This document shows positions 41,933-50,819 of a DNA stretch of 64,000 bases, one piece after another. The stretch is from positions 939,001 to 1,003,000 of the forward strand of contig JACJZD010000001.1 in assembly GCA_020635795.1 (NCBI GenBank). The letters run 5' to 3'. The first letter of the stretch is position 1; the number at the start of each line of letters is the position of its first letter. The translations under genes and the position numbers were made by a program. The notes below the pieces were generated by a model. That model did not search any database and was not told the origin of the DNA. It was given only the letters and a program-made list of their open reading frames with translations. The stretch is from Flavobacteriales bacterium (lineage in GTDB: Bacteria; Bacteroidota; Bacteroidia; Flavobacteriales_E; Vicingaceae).

Positions 41933-42341
41933 TTTAGAAGAAAAAATTGTTGACGGGCAAAAAATCAGCCCAATTTTACCATCAGACGTTAAAAATTTTT
42001 TAATTGATATTGATGGAACTGTTTGTGATGATATTCCAAACGAAGAGCCAGAGCGTATGGTTACGGCTAAAATTTATGATGGAGCTTTAGAAACCATTAA
42101 CAACTGGTTTAATCAAGGTCACATCATTACTTTTTTTACCTCTAGAACAGAGGAACACAGAGCTGTTACCGAAGAGTGGTTGAACAGACATGGTTTTAAA
42201 TATCATGGTATGTTAATGGGTAAACCAAGAGGTGGTAATTATCATTGGATTGATAATCATATTGTTAGAGCCACTCGATACGAGGGTAACTTTACCGATT
42301 TAGAAGTTCGTCCTGCAAATGTTGAAGTATTTAAAAGATAA
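41922..42341 (+). CDS. Small HAD-like phosphatase-fold protein
   Basis: The 139-residue protein has the HAD motif DIDGTVCDD near residue 29, the second motif FFTSRTEEH, and a later GKPRGGNYHWIDNH that would supply the Lys and Asp. Such small proteins in Bacteroidota are often labelled phosphoheptose isomerase, without support in the sequence. It overlaps the upstream iron-sulfur gene by 11 bp and is 3 bp from the next one, so it is embedded in that operon. Substrate unknown. Confidence 0.75.
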   Translation: MKNNLEEKIVDGQKISPILPSDVKNFLIDIDGTVCDDIPNEEPERMVTAKIYDGALETINNWFNQGHIITFFTSRTEEHRAVTEEWLNRHGFKYHGMLMGKPRGGNYHWIDNHIVRATRYEGNFTDLEVRPANVEVFKR

Positions 42342-42344
42342 GAT

Positions 42345-43133
42345 ATGAGTAACCTTAAAGTACCAACAATGGCTGAAATGATGGCTTCAGGACAAAATCC
42401 TGATGTGTTGTTTTGGGTAGGCTGCGCCGGTAGTTTTGACGATAGAGCAAAAAAAATAACCCGAGCATTTGTAAAAATATTAAACAACGTTGGTGTAAAT
42501 TTTGCTGTTTTAGGTACAGAAGAAAGCTGTACTGGAGATCCCGCAAAACGAGCAGGAAATGAGTTTTTGTTTCAAATGCAAGCCATGGGAAATATTCAGG
42601 TATTAAATGCTTACGAAATAAAAAAAATAGTAACTACTTGCCCACATTGTTTTAATACCTTAAAAAACGAATATCCTGAGTTGGGAGGTAATTACGAGGT
42701 TTTACATCATTCCGAATTTCTACAAAACTTAATTAACGAAGGCAAATTAACTGTTGAAGGTGGTGTTTTTAAAGGAAAGAAAATAACTTTTCATGACCCT
42801 TGTTATTTAGGCAGAGCTAACGATGTTTACGAAGCCCCCAGAACATTAATTGAAAAATTAGATGCTGAATTGGTTGAAATGAAGCGTTGTAAATCAAAAG
42901 GATTTTGTTGTGGTGCTGGTGGAGCTCAAATGTTTAAAGAAGCTGAAAAAGGAAACAAAGAAGTAAACATTGAACGAACAGAAGAAGCTTTAGAATTACA
43001 ACCTGATATTATTGCAACAGGTTGTCCTTTTTGTATGACAATGATGACTGATGGAGTGAAATTGAAAGATAAAGAAACAGAAACCAAAGTTTTTGATTTA
43101 GCCGAATTGATTGCTAAAGCAAACGATTTATAA
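42345..43133 (+). CDS. CCG-domain iron-sulfur protein (HdrB/GlcF-like)
   Basis: The 262-residue protein has two CCG-type cysteine-rich modules: GCAGSFDDRA...TCPHCFN and HDPCYLGRAND...CCGAGGAQMF...GCPFCMTMM. In HdrB/HdrD these bind a non-cubane [4Fe-4S] pair that handles disulfides; in GlcF they pass electrons. It is soluble and presumably docks on the membrane protein encoded at 40613-41932. Donor unknown; a flavin dehydrogenase or ETF would be typical. Confidence 0.85.
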   Translation: MSNLKVPTMAEMMASGQNPDVLFWVGCAGSFDDRAKKITRAFVKILNNVGVNFAVLGTEESCTGDPAKRAGNEFLFQMQAMGNIQVLNAYEIKKIVTTCPHCFNTLKNEYPELGGNYEVLHHSEFLQNLINEGKLTVEGGVFKGKKITFHDPCYLGRANDVYEAPRTLIEKLDAELVEMKRCKSKGFCCGAGGAQMFKEAEKGNKEVNIERTEEALELQPDIIATGCPFCMTMMTDGVKLKDKETETKVFDLAELIAKANDL

Positions 43134-43141
43134 GAATTGAC

Positions 43142-43633
43142 ATGAACGAAGAGTATAAAAAATTCCCTGAAAATAGTAAGGTTTGGGTGTATCAATCATC
43201 TAGATTATTGGATGAAGATGATGTAAATTTTTTAAAAGTAAGGATAGATGATTTTGTTAGTAATTGGGAATCACATGGAAGTTTATTAAAAGCAGATTTC
43301 GATGTGTTAAATCAATTGTTTGTGGTGTTTTTTGTTGATGAACAAAGTGATAGAATGTGTGGGTCAGCACAAGATAGAAAGGTGCGCTTAATGAAAGAAT
43401 TGGAACAAGAATTAGAGGTTGAATTCCTGAATCGCATGAATTTAGCTTATTTAAAAAACAATGTAGCTACAGTGTTTAAAATGAGTGATTTAGGTGTGAT
43501 GTATGAGAAAGGAGAATTGACTGATAATACAATAGTGTTTAACAATACCATTACAACAAAAAAAGAATTTGATTTAGCGTGGAAAATATCTTTAAAGGAT
43601 AGTTGGCACAAACAATTGGTTAGTTTGACTTAA
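43142..43633 (+). CDS. Conserved Bacteroidota protein of unknown function
   Basis: A 163-residue soluble protein with no signal. Relatives are frequently labelled ABC transporter ATPase, yet no Walker A, Walker B or ABC signature can be seen. Visible stretches are VWVYQSSRLLDEDDVNFL at the start, FVVFFVDEQSDRMCGSAQDRKVRLMKELE in the middle, and a polar C-terminal third. It is the last gene of the amidase-mlaD-iron-sulfur run and overlaps the end of waaA on the other strand by 14 bp. Confidence 0.78.
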   Translation: MNEEYKKFPENSKVWVYQSSRLLDEDDVNFLKVRIDDFVSNWESHGSLLKADFDVLNQLFVVFFVDEQSDRMCGSAQDRKVRLMKELEQELEVEFLNRMNLAYLKNNVATVFKMSDLGVMYEKGELTDNTIVFNNTITTKKEFDLAWKISLKDSWHKQLVSLT

Positions 43634-44834
43634 GATAATCTACAATTTTTGAAGTAGCTCCAATTTTGTTTTTTACAAAGTTGGAGCTATTTTTTTGATA
43701 TATATCAAGATTCTCAAGTAAGGAATCTAAAATTGTATTAAAATCGGTTTCATTATTAATTTCAAAAGCTCCTTTCTGGTTGATTAGTTCTTGAGCTTCA
43801 TGATATTTAATATGCTTTGACCCAAACAAAACTACATTTCCAAAACAAGCTGGCTCTAAAATATTGTGTAAAGAGCCACTAAACCCACCTCCAATCAATG
43901 AAACATCACTGTATTGATAAATGTTGGATAATATTCCAATATTATCAATAATCAAAACGCTTTCATTTAGCACATTTTCTAGCGTGGCGTTACTGTATCT
44001 CAAACATTTATTTTTAAAAAGGTGTTCTATTTGCTTAATGTGAGACTCGCTAATATCATGAGGAGCAACAATAATTTTAAAGCCTGTATTACTAAAACTA
44101 GCTAAAATTTGTTCTTCTGGTTGCCATGTGCTTCCTCCAACCATTAACAACTTATTTTCTTTAAACTTTGCAATTAACGGCAATTCTGTTGGATTTAGTG
44201 AGTTTTCAAAAACCCTGTCATAGCGTGTATCACCACTTAAAGTAACATTATTAAACCCATGTTCATTTAAAAGCCTTTTTGATGCTTCGTTTTGAACAAA
44301 AAAGTGAGTAAAACCATTTAATACTTTTTTATACCATTTTCCATACCATTTAAAAAAGAGTTGGTCGGTTCTAAAAACCCCAGAAACAAGATAAGTAGGA
44401 ATGTTCCTAGCTTTTAATTGCAAAATATAATTGAACCAAAATTCATATTTCACAAAAAATACCATTTTTGGATTAACTAGTTCAATAAAAGATGTTGCAT
44501 TTGAAATGGTATCGATTGGTAAATAAAAAGCATAATCAACTAAAGAATCATTTTTCCGTAGTTCGTAACCAGAAGGTGAAAAAAATGTAACTAAAATCGT
44601 ATAATTTGGATATTCTAACTTTATTTTTTCAATTATGGGTTTTGCTTGTTCATATTCTCCAAGGCTAGCACAATGAAACCAAACATGGTTTTCCGAATTA
44701 TTAATGGTGGTTTCTATTTTTTGAAGAAGATGTTGCCTTCCTTCAACCCATAACTTTGCTTTTGGCTTAAATAGTGAAGCAATTCTAATTCCAAATGCAT
44801 AAAGTTGAATAGATATTTGATAAAAGAGAATCAC
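43620..44834 (-). CDS. waaA: 3-deoxy-D-manno-octulosonic acid (Kdo) transferase
   Basis: The 404-residue GT30 enzyme has the N-terminal membrane-attached segment (QISIQLYAFGIRIASLFKPKAKLWVEGR), WFHCASLGEYEQAKPIIE with the catalytic Glu, TFFSPSGYE, and the C-terminal GGGFSGSLHNILEPACFG nucleotide-sugar site. It adds Kdo from CMP-Kdo to lipid A precursors. The start is GTG at 44834, directly after the stop of the upstream gene, with no better ATG. Confidence 0.93.
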   Translation of the reverse strand: MILFYQISIQLYAFGIRIASLFKPKAKLWVEGRQHLLQKIETTINNSENHVWFHCASLGEYEQAKPIIEKIKLEYPNYTILVTFFSPSGYELRKNDSLVDYAFYLPIDTISNATSFIELVNPKMVFFVKYEFWFNYILQLKARNIPTYLVSGVFRTDQLFFKWYGKWYKKVLNGFTHFFVQNEASKRLLNEHGFNNVTLSGDTRYDRVFENSLNPTELPLIAKFKENKLLMVGGSTWQPEEQILASFSNTGFKIIVAPHDISESHIKQIEHLFKNKCLRYSNATLENVLNESVLIIDNIGILSNIYQYSDVSLIGGGFSGSLHNILEPACFGNVVLFGSKHIKYHEAQELINQKGAFEINNETDFNTILDSLLENLDIYQKNSSNFVKNKIGATSKIVDYLKSN

Positions 44835-44838
44835 TTTT

Positions 44839-45600
44839 TTAGTTGTAGTAAAATTCGTCTCTTGTTCTTCTATTTAAACGAATTATCCAGCCAACATTAA
44901 ATCCATAAAGGATGTTCGACATATAATCGGTATCGGCTTTTTGAGTGTCGTAATTGTATTTTCTTAAACTTTGTGTTTGCCCGTAAATTAGGTCGAAACC
45001 GCCATAAAAGTTCAAAAACCGATTTTTACTTAAATGCATATAGCCAATAAAACAATTTGCTGCTAAACCAAACGATAGCCGATCATATCCTTTTTTGTAT
45101 TCGTCAGATAAGCTTTTAATATCATCTTTAAAAGCAATTCGAATTTTATGATGCAGCGTACCAAGTCCTCCGTAAATTAAAATACCCGAGTTTTTATTGT
45201 TGGTAAATTTATTGATGAGTTTTCCTCCCACTAAAAAGAATGATGTTCCTCGTTCTTCCAAATAAATATATGTAAGTCTACCTTCATCATCAATTACATA
45301 GCCATCACTGGTTTTAATATTATCAACAATAGTTGTTTCTTTTACATCGCCACCCCAGTTAAAACTACCTTTTATGCCATAATACCAGTTTTTTTTGTTT
45401 TTAATAGTAAAAGTACCTCCTACTGCATTATTTCTCCCAAATCGATTGGCAATTTCTCCAGCTTTCCAATGCATACCATAATGTGCTGTAATCATCGGAA
45501 TAGTAAAAGCAGAATCTTTTAGTTCGTTTTGAGATCTTCCAAACTGGGCATAAAGAACAGAATGAAATAAAATGGATATGATGATGAAAAGGTTTCGCAT
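44839..45600 (-). CDS. Small outer-membrane beta-barrel protein, unknown function
   Basis: The 253-residue product begins MRNLFIIISILFHSVLYAQFG, a Sec signal. The mature part alternates polar and hydrophobic residues with many Tyr and Gly (WYYGIKGSFNWGG, FFLVGGKLINKF, GILIYGGLGTLHHKI, FYGGFDLIYGQTQ), which suggests an 8- to 10-strand barrel. No specific family recognised. ATG 45600 is preferred over TTG 45618. It is 4 bp upstream of waaA, so an envelope role is plausible. Confidence 0.75.
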   Translation of the reverse strand: MRNLFIIISILFHSVLYAQFGRSQNELKDSAFTIPMITAHYGMHWKAGEIANRFGRNNAVGGTFTIKNKKNWYYGIKGSFNWGGDVKETTIVDNIKTSDGYVIDDEGRLTYIYLEERGTSFFLVGGKLINKFTNNKNSGILIYGGLGTLHHKIRIAFKDDIKSLSDEYKKGYDRLSFGLAANCFIGYMHLSKNRFLNFYGGFDLIYGQTQSLRKYNYDTQKADTDYMSNILYGFNVGWIIRLNRRTRDEFYYN

Positions 45601-45732
45601 AGTCAATAATTGATACAAATAAACGAATAAAAGTCCTATTTATTGGCAAGACTTTTAATGCCATAAAATTAACACTTATAACAGAGTTTTTATTTAATTT
45701 AGCAGCCATTGTTTAATAATATTGTTCAAAAC

Positions 45733-46860
45733 ATGAATATTCAAATGGTTGACCTTAAAGGTCAATATCAAAAAATAAAATCTGAGGTTGACGCTGCTAT
45801 TCTTGATGTTATTGAGTCTACAGCATATATTAATGGACCTGAAGTGCAATCTTTTCAAAAAGAACTAGAATCATTTTTAAAAGTAAAACATGTTATTCCT
45901 TGTGCTAATGGAACAGATGCTTTGCAAATAGCTTTAATGGCTCTTGATTTAAAACCTGGAGATGAAGTAATTACTTCAGATTTTACTTTTGCTGCAACAC
46001 CTGAGGTAATTGGCGTGCTTCAATTAAACCTTGTTTTGGTTGATGTTGATGCTGACACATACAATATGGATGTCGAAAAATTAAAAAAAGCAATAACTTC
46101 AAAAACTAAGGCAATCGTTCCAGTTCATTTATTTGGTCAATGTGCCAACATGGAAGAAATCATGAAAATTGCGGCTGCAAAAAACATATTTGTGGTTGAG
46201 GATACTGCTCAAGCAATAGGAGCTGAATATACGTTTAGTAATGGAGAAGTTAAACAAGCTGGAACAATTGGGCATATTGGAACAACTTCATTTTTTCCAT
46301 CTAAAAATTTAGGTTGTTATGGCGATGGTGGAGCAATATTTACGAATGATGATAATTATGCCGCAATTTGCCGTTCAATTGTTAATCACGGTATGGGTGA
46401 AAGATATTACTACGAGAGATTGGGAGTAAACTCAAGGTTAGATTCAATACAGGCTGCTATTTTGAGAATCAAATTGAGACAATTGGATAATTATGCTAAA
46501 GCAAGAAATGAAGCAGCTAATTATTATGATAAAGCTTTTGCTTCTTGCGAAAAAATAAAAACTCCAGTAAGAGATCCAAAATCAACACATGTTTTTCATC
46601 AATATACACTTGTAGGTTGTGGAGTAGACCATTTTGAACTTCAAAAATATTTAGGAACTAAAGGTATCCCATGTATGATTTATTATCCAGTTCCACTTCA
46701 TACTCAGGAGGCTTATAAAACTCCTCAAATGAAACACGAAGATTTTGAAGTTACCAATGCCTTGTGTGAGTCTGTTTTTTCTCTACCAATGCATACTGAA
46801 TTAACAACAGAACAATTAAAATACATTACCGATTCGGTTTTAGAATTTGTAAATAAATAA
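45733..46860 (+). CDS. wbpE: DegT/DnrJ/EryC1 aminotransferase, WbpE-like
   Basis: The 375-residue PLP enzyme has NGTDALQIALMAL, FTFAATPEVIG, VPVHLFGQCANMEEI, and the PLP lysine K191 in FFPSKNLGCYGDGGA. WbpE makes the 3-amino group of UDP-2-acetamido-3-amino-uronate from the 3-keto sugar. WbpB-like and WbpD-like genes follow 3 kb downstream, which supports this substrate over other 3- or 4-keto sugars. I use ATG 45733 because the longer frame begins with TTG in a non-conserved leader. First gene of the nucleotide-sugar run. Confidence 0.82.
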   Translation: MNIQMVDLKGQYQKIKSEVDAAILDVIESTAYINGPEVQSFQKELESFLKVKHVIPCANGTDALQIALMALDLKPGDEVITSDFTFAATPEVIGVLQLNLVLVDVDADTYNMDVEKLKKAITSKTKAIVPVHLFGQCANMEEIMKIAAAKNIFVVEDTAQAIGAEYTFSNGEVKQAGTIGHIGTTSFFPSKNLGCYGDGGAIFTNDDNYAAICRSIVNHGMGERYYYERLGVNSRLDSIQAAILRIKLRQLDNYAKARNEAANYYDKAFASCEKIKTPVRDPKSTHVFHQYTLVGCGVDHFELQKYLGTKGIPCMIYYPVPLHTQEAYKTPQMKHEDFEVTNALCESVFSLPMHTELTTEQLKYITDSVLEFVNK

Positions 46861-46870
46861 TTTGAATAAT

Positions 46871-48184
46871 ATGAATATTGCAGTTATAGGTACAGGTTAT
46901 GTTGGTTTAGTATCAGGGACATGTTTTGCTGAAACGGGAAACAATGTGATTTGTGTTGATATCAATGAAGCCAAAGTTAAAAAAATGAGAAATGGTGAGA
47001 TTCCAATTTATGAACCTCATTTAGATGTATTGTTTGAAAGAAATATCAAACAAGGAAGGCTTAAGTTTACTACAGATATTAATGAAGCGATTAAAGATGC
47101 TAAAATAATTTTCCTTGCATTGCCAACCCCTCCAGATGAGGATGGTTCAGCCGATTTATCTTATATTTTGGGTGTAGCAGATACTCTTGGTAAAATCATT
47201 ACAGACTACAAGGTTGTTGTTGATAAAAGCACAGTACCTGTTGGTACAGCTGAGAAGGTTAGGCAAGCAATAGCAAAAAATGCAACTGTTGATTTTGATG
47301 TTGTATCAAACCCTGAATTTTTAAGAGAGGGCTATGCTGTTGACGATTTTTTGAAACCTGATAGAGTTGTTATAGGAACTTCTTCAGAGAAAGCAAAAGA
47401 AATAATGAATCACCTATATAAACCTTATGTTCGACAAGGAAATCCAATCATTTTTATGGATGAAAAATCTGCAGAATTAACAAAATATGCAGCAAACTCA
47501 TTTTTGGCAACAAAAATTACCTTCATGAATGAGATTGCAAACTTTTGTGAAAAAGTAGGTGCTGATGTGGATATGGTTCGTATTGGAATAGGTTCAGATT
47601 CAAGAATTGGAAAACGATTTTTGTTCCCTGGTATTGGTTATGGCGGTAGTTGTTTTCCAAAAGATGTTCAAGCTTTAGCTAAATCGGGTAAAGAATATGG
47701 CTACAACTTTGGTATACTAGAATCGGTAATGCGTATAAATGAAGAGCAAAAAACCATTATTGTTCCTAAAATTAAAGAATACTTTAAAAATGATTTGAAA
47801 GATAAAAAAATTGCCATTTGGGGTTTAGCTTTTAAACCAGATACTGATGACATTAGAGAAGCTCCAGCTTTATATGTTATTGATGAATTATTAGCCGAAG
47901 GTGCAAAAATTGTTGCTTACGACCCAGAAGCAATGGAGAATGTAGCTGAAAAATATGGTAACAAAATCACTTTTGCTACAAGCAGAGACGAGGCTATAAA
48001 AGGTGTTGATGCATTAGTTATTGCAACAGAATGGCAAGTGTTTAGAAACCCTGATTTTGATGTGATGTCAAAAGAAATGAAACAAAAAGTAATTTTTGAT
48101 GGAAGAAATTTATATGATATTGCTGAAATGAAAGAATTGGGTTTTTATTATAGTAGTATTGGACGAATATTAGTGAGAGGATAG
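46871..48184 (+). CDS. ugd: UDP-glucose 6-dehydrogenase
   Basis: The 437-residue protein starts MNIAVIGTGYVGLVSGTCFAE, keeps the catalytic C261 in GYGGSCFPKDVQAL, and has ALPTPPDEDGSADLSYI and the C-terminal WGLAFKPDTDDIREAPA. It oxidises UDP-glucose to UDP-glucuronate, which the following decarboxylase can use. ATG 46871 is chosen over a TTG nine bases upstream. It is distinct from the WbpO/WbpA-type dehydrogenase later in the cluster. Confidence 0.93.
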   Translation: MNIAVIGTGYVGLVSGTCFAETGNNVICVDINEAKVKKMRNGEIPIYEPHLDVLFERNIKQGRLKFTTDINEAIKDAKIIFLALPTPPDEDGSADLSYILGVADTLGKIITDYKVVVDKSTVPVGTAEKVRQAIAKNATVDFDVVSNPEFLREGYAVDDFLKPDRVVIGTSSEKAKEIMNHLYKPYVRQGNPIIFMDEKSAELTKYAANSFLATKITFMNEIANFCEKVGADVDMVRIGIGSDSRIGKRFLFPGIGYGGSCFPKDVQALAKSGKEYGYNFGILESVMRINEEQKTIIVPKIKEYFKNDLKDKKIAIWGLAFKPDTDDIREAPALYVIDELLAEGAKIVAYDPEAMENVAEKYGNKITFATSRDEAIKGVDALVIATEWQVFRNPDFDVMSKEMKQKVIFDGRNLYDIAEMKELGFYYSSIGRILVRG

Positions 48185-48187
48185 GTT

Positions 48188-49174
48188 ATGAAAAAAGTTT
48201 TAATAACAGGTGCAGCAGGTTTTTTAGGCTCTCATTTATGTGATAGATTCTTGAAAGAGGGATTTTTTGTAGTAGGAATGGATAATCTTATTACAGGAGA
48301 TATGAGAAATCTACAACACTTGTCAAATGAACCTAATTTTAGGTTTGTTAAACACGATGTTTCAGAACATATTAATTTTGAGGGAGAGTTAGATTACATT
48401 TTACATTTTGCATCTCCCGCATCACCAATTGATTATTTAAAAATTCCTATTCAAACCTTAAAAGTTGGGTCTTTAGGTACACATAATTTATTGGGGCTAG
48501 CCAAAGCAAAAAATGCAAGGATGTTAATAGCATCAACTTCTGAAGTTTATGGAGACCCTAAGGTTCATCCACAAACAGAAGAATATTGGGGTAATGTAAA
48601 TCCAGTTGGACCTAGAGGTGTTTATGACGAAGCAAAAAGATTTCAGGAAGCGATAACTATGGCTTACCATCGTTATCATGGAGTGGAAACAAGAATAGTA
48701 CGTATTTTTAATACTTATGGACCTCGCATGCGTTTAAATGACGGTAGAGTTTTACCTGCATTTATTGGCCAGGCTTTACGAGGGCAAGATTTAACCGTTT
48801 TTGGAAAAGGAAATCAAACACGTTCATTTTGTTATGTAGATGATTTAATTGAAGGAATTTATCGTTTATTAATGAGCGATTATGCCGAACCAGTTAATAT
48901 TGGTAATCCAGATGAAATTACTATTTTGGAGTTTGCTGAAGAAATTATAAAATTGACAGGAACGAATCAAAAGATAATTTTTAAAGAATTACCTGTTGAC
49001 GACCCCATGCAACGACAACCAAACATTGATAAAGCACGTTCTATTTTAAATTGGGAACCAAAAGTAAGTCGTGCCGAAGGGTTGAAAATTACATATGACT
49101 ATTTTAGAAGTTTAACGGAAGAAGATTTATACAAGGTGGATCATAAAAACTTTGATGAATATATAAAAAAGTAA
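48188..49174 (+). CDS. uxs: UDP-glucuronate decarboxylase (UDP-xylose synthase)
   Basis: The 328-residue extended SDR has [63 protein letters not shown] with the catalytic Tyr and Lys, and [17 protein letters not shown], all characteristic of Uxs. It converts UDP-glucuronate to UDP-xylose. It starts 3 bp after ugd, so the two make a UDP-xylose pair. Confidence 0.92.
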   Translation: MKKVLITGAAGFLGSHLCDRFLKEGFFVVGMDNLITGDMRNLQHLSNEPNFRFVKHDVSEHINFEGELDYILHFASPASPIDYLKIPIQTLKVGSLGTHNLLGLAKAKNARMLIASTSEVYGDPKVHPQTEEYWGNVNPVGPRGVYDEAKRFQEAITMAYHRYHGVETRIVRIFNTYGPRMRLNDGRVLPAFIGQALRGQDLTVFGKGNQTRSFCYVDDLIEGIYRLLMSDYAEPVNIGNPDEITILEFAEEIIKLTGTNQKIIFKELPVDDPMQRQPNIDKARSILNWEPKVSRAEGLKITYDYFRSLTEEDLYKVDHKNFDEYIKK

Positions 49175-49175
49175 G

Positions 49176-49748
49176 ATGAGTAATTATTTTTCACATGAAA
49201 CAGCCATCGTTGATGAGGGTTGTGAAATAGGAGAAGGAACAAAGATTTGGCATTTTTCGCATATCATGCCAAATTGCAAACTTGGTGCAGGGTGTAACAT
49301 TGGTCAAAATGTAGTTATCTCGCCAGAAGTTATTTTGGGTAAAAATGTTAAAATTCAAAATAACGTTTCTATTTACACGGGAGTTACTTGCGATGATGAT
49401 GTGTTTTTAGGACCTTCAATGGTTTTTACAAATGTTTTGAATCCAAGAAGTGCAATAAACAGACGAGGAGATTATTTAAAAACTCACGTAGGGAAAGGTG
49501 CATCAATAGGTGCTAATGCTACTATTGTTTGTGGTCATGATATTGGCGAATATGCTTTTATTGGTGCTGGTGCAGTTGTTACCAAAAATATTCCTGCTTA
49601 TTCGTTATGGGTTGGTAATCCAGCAAAACAAATAGGGTGGGTTAGTGAATATGGACACAGATTAGACTTTGACAAGGAAGGTATAGCAACATGTATGGAG
49701 AGTAAAGAAAAATATAAATTAGAAAATAATTCAGTCAAAAAAATATAA
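49176..49748 (+). CDS. wbpD: Left-handed beta-helix N-acetyltransferase, WbpD-like
   Basis: The 190-residue protein consists of hexapeptide repeats of the LbetaH fold (CEIGEGTKIWHFSHIM, GCNIGQNVVISP, GKNVKIQNNVSIY, GASIGANATIVCG, YAFIGAGAVVTKN). WbpD acetylates the 3-amino group of UDP-2-acetamido-3-amino-glucuronate. It is followed 1 bp later by the WbpB-like oxidoreductase gene; the co-occurrence of wbpB, wbpD and wbpE supports the assignment. Confidence 0.85.
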   Translation: MSNYFSHETAIVDEGCEIGEGTKIWHFSHIMPNCKLGAGCNIGQNVVISPEVILGKNVKIQNNVSIYTGVTCDDDVFLGPSMVFTNVLNPRSAINRRGDYLKTHVGKGASIGANATIVCGHDIGEYAFIGAGAVVTKNIPAYSLWVGNPAKQIGWVSEYGHRLDFDKEGIATCMESKEKYKLENNSVKKI

Positions 49749-49749
49749 C

Positions 49750-50793
49750 ATGATTGCTGAAAATCAGAAAATAAAATTTGCGGTAGTAGGTTGTGGACAT
49801 ATTGGTAAACGACATGCTGAAATGATTGTTGGAAATCAAGAATCAGAATTGATGGCTTTGTGTGATGAGGGAGACAAAAATAGTTTGGGAATAGAAAAGT
49901 ATAATGTTCCTTTTTTTAATTCTATTGATGATTTATTAAACTCAAACTTAGAAATTGATGTTGTTAACATTTGTACTCCAAATGGCTTACATGCTGAACA
50001 TTCCAAAAAAGCATTAGAAAAAAAATATCACGTGGTTTGTGAAAAACCGATGGGGTTAACAAAAGCAAACTGTGAAGAGGTTATCTTCAAAGCATTACAA
50101 GTATCTAAAAATTTCTTCTGTGTAATGCAAAATAGGTACTCACCACCTTCAGTTTGGATTAAAGAGGTGGTTGAAAAGGGAATTTTAGGAGATATTTTTA
50201 TGGTACAATTGAATTGTTATTGGAATAGAGATGATAGATATTATAAAAAAGGTGGATGGAAAGGCACTCAACAATTAGATGGAGGAACATTGTTTACTCA
50301 ATTTTCTCATTTTATAGATATTATGTATTGGTTGTTTGGTGATATCACTAATATTCAAGGAAAATTTAAAGATTTTACTCATCAAGACTCAACTGATTTT
50401 GAAGATTCTGGTTTTGTAAGTTTCGATTTTATAAACGGTGGAATGGGTTCTTTAAATTATTCTACTGCTGTTGCGACTCAAAATTTGGAAAGTAGTATTA
50501 CCATAATAGGTAGAAATGGTAGTGTAAAAATAGGTGGTCAATACATGAACGAAGTAGAGGTATGTAATATTGATGGTTACGAGATGCCCAAATTAGCCGC
50601 AGCCAATCCTCCGAATGATTATGGACCTTACAAAGGATCAGCAGCAAACCATCATTACATTATTGAAAATGTTATCAATACATTAAAAGGAAGAACATCT
50701 GCAACAACTAATGCTTTAGAAGGTTTAAAAGTTGTTGATATCATCGAAAGAATTTACGCATTAAGAGATAAATCACTTTTAAAAAACAATTAA
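49750..50793 (+). CDS. wbpB: Gfo/Idh/MocA oxidoreductase, WbpB-like
   Basis: The 347-residue protein has the Rossmann start FAVVGCGHIGKRHAEMI, the motif VVCEKPMGLTKANCE with the catalytic Lys, and GGTLFTQFSHFIDIMYWLFG. WbpB oxidises the 3-hydroxyl of UDP-N-acetylglucosaminuronate to the 3-keto sugar used by WbpE. The order wbpE, wbpD, wbpB, and then a 6-dehydrogenase, gives a full set for a UDP-2,3-diacetamido-uronate. Confidence 0.86.
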   Translation: MIAENQKIKFAVVGCGHIGKRHAEMIVGNQESELMALCDEGDKNSLGIEKYNVPFFNSIDDLLNSNLEIDVVNICTPNGLHAEHSKKALEKKYHVVCEKPMGLTKANCEEVIFKALQVSKNFFCVMQNRYSPPSVWIKEVVEKGILGDIFMVQLNCYWNRDDRYYKKGGWKGTQQLDGGTLFTQFSHFIDIMYWLFGDITNIQGKFKDFTHQDSTDFEDSGFVSFDFINGGMGSLNYSTAVATQNLESSITIIGRNGSVKIGGQYMNEVEVCNIDGYEMPKLAAANPPNDYGPYKGSAANHHYIIENVINTLKGRTSATTNALEGLKVVDIIERIYALRDKSLLKNN

Positions 50794-50819
50794 TTATTTT
50801 TAATTAAAGAGAAATAATA

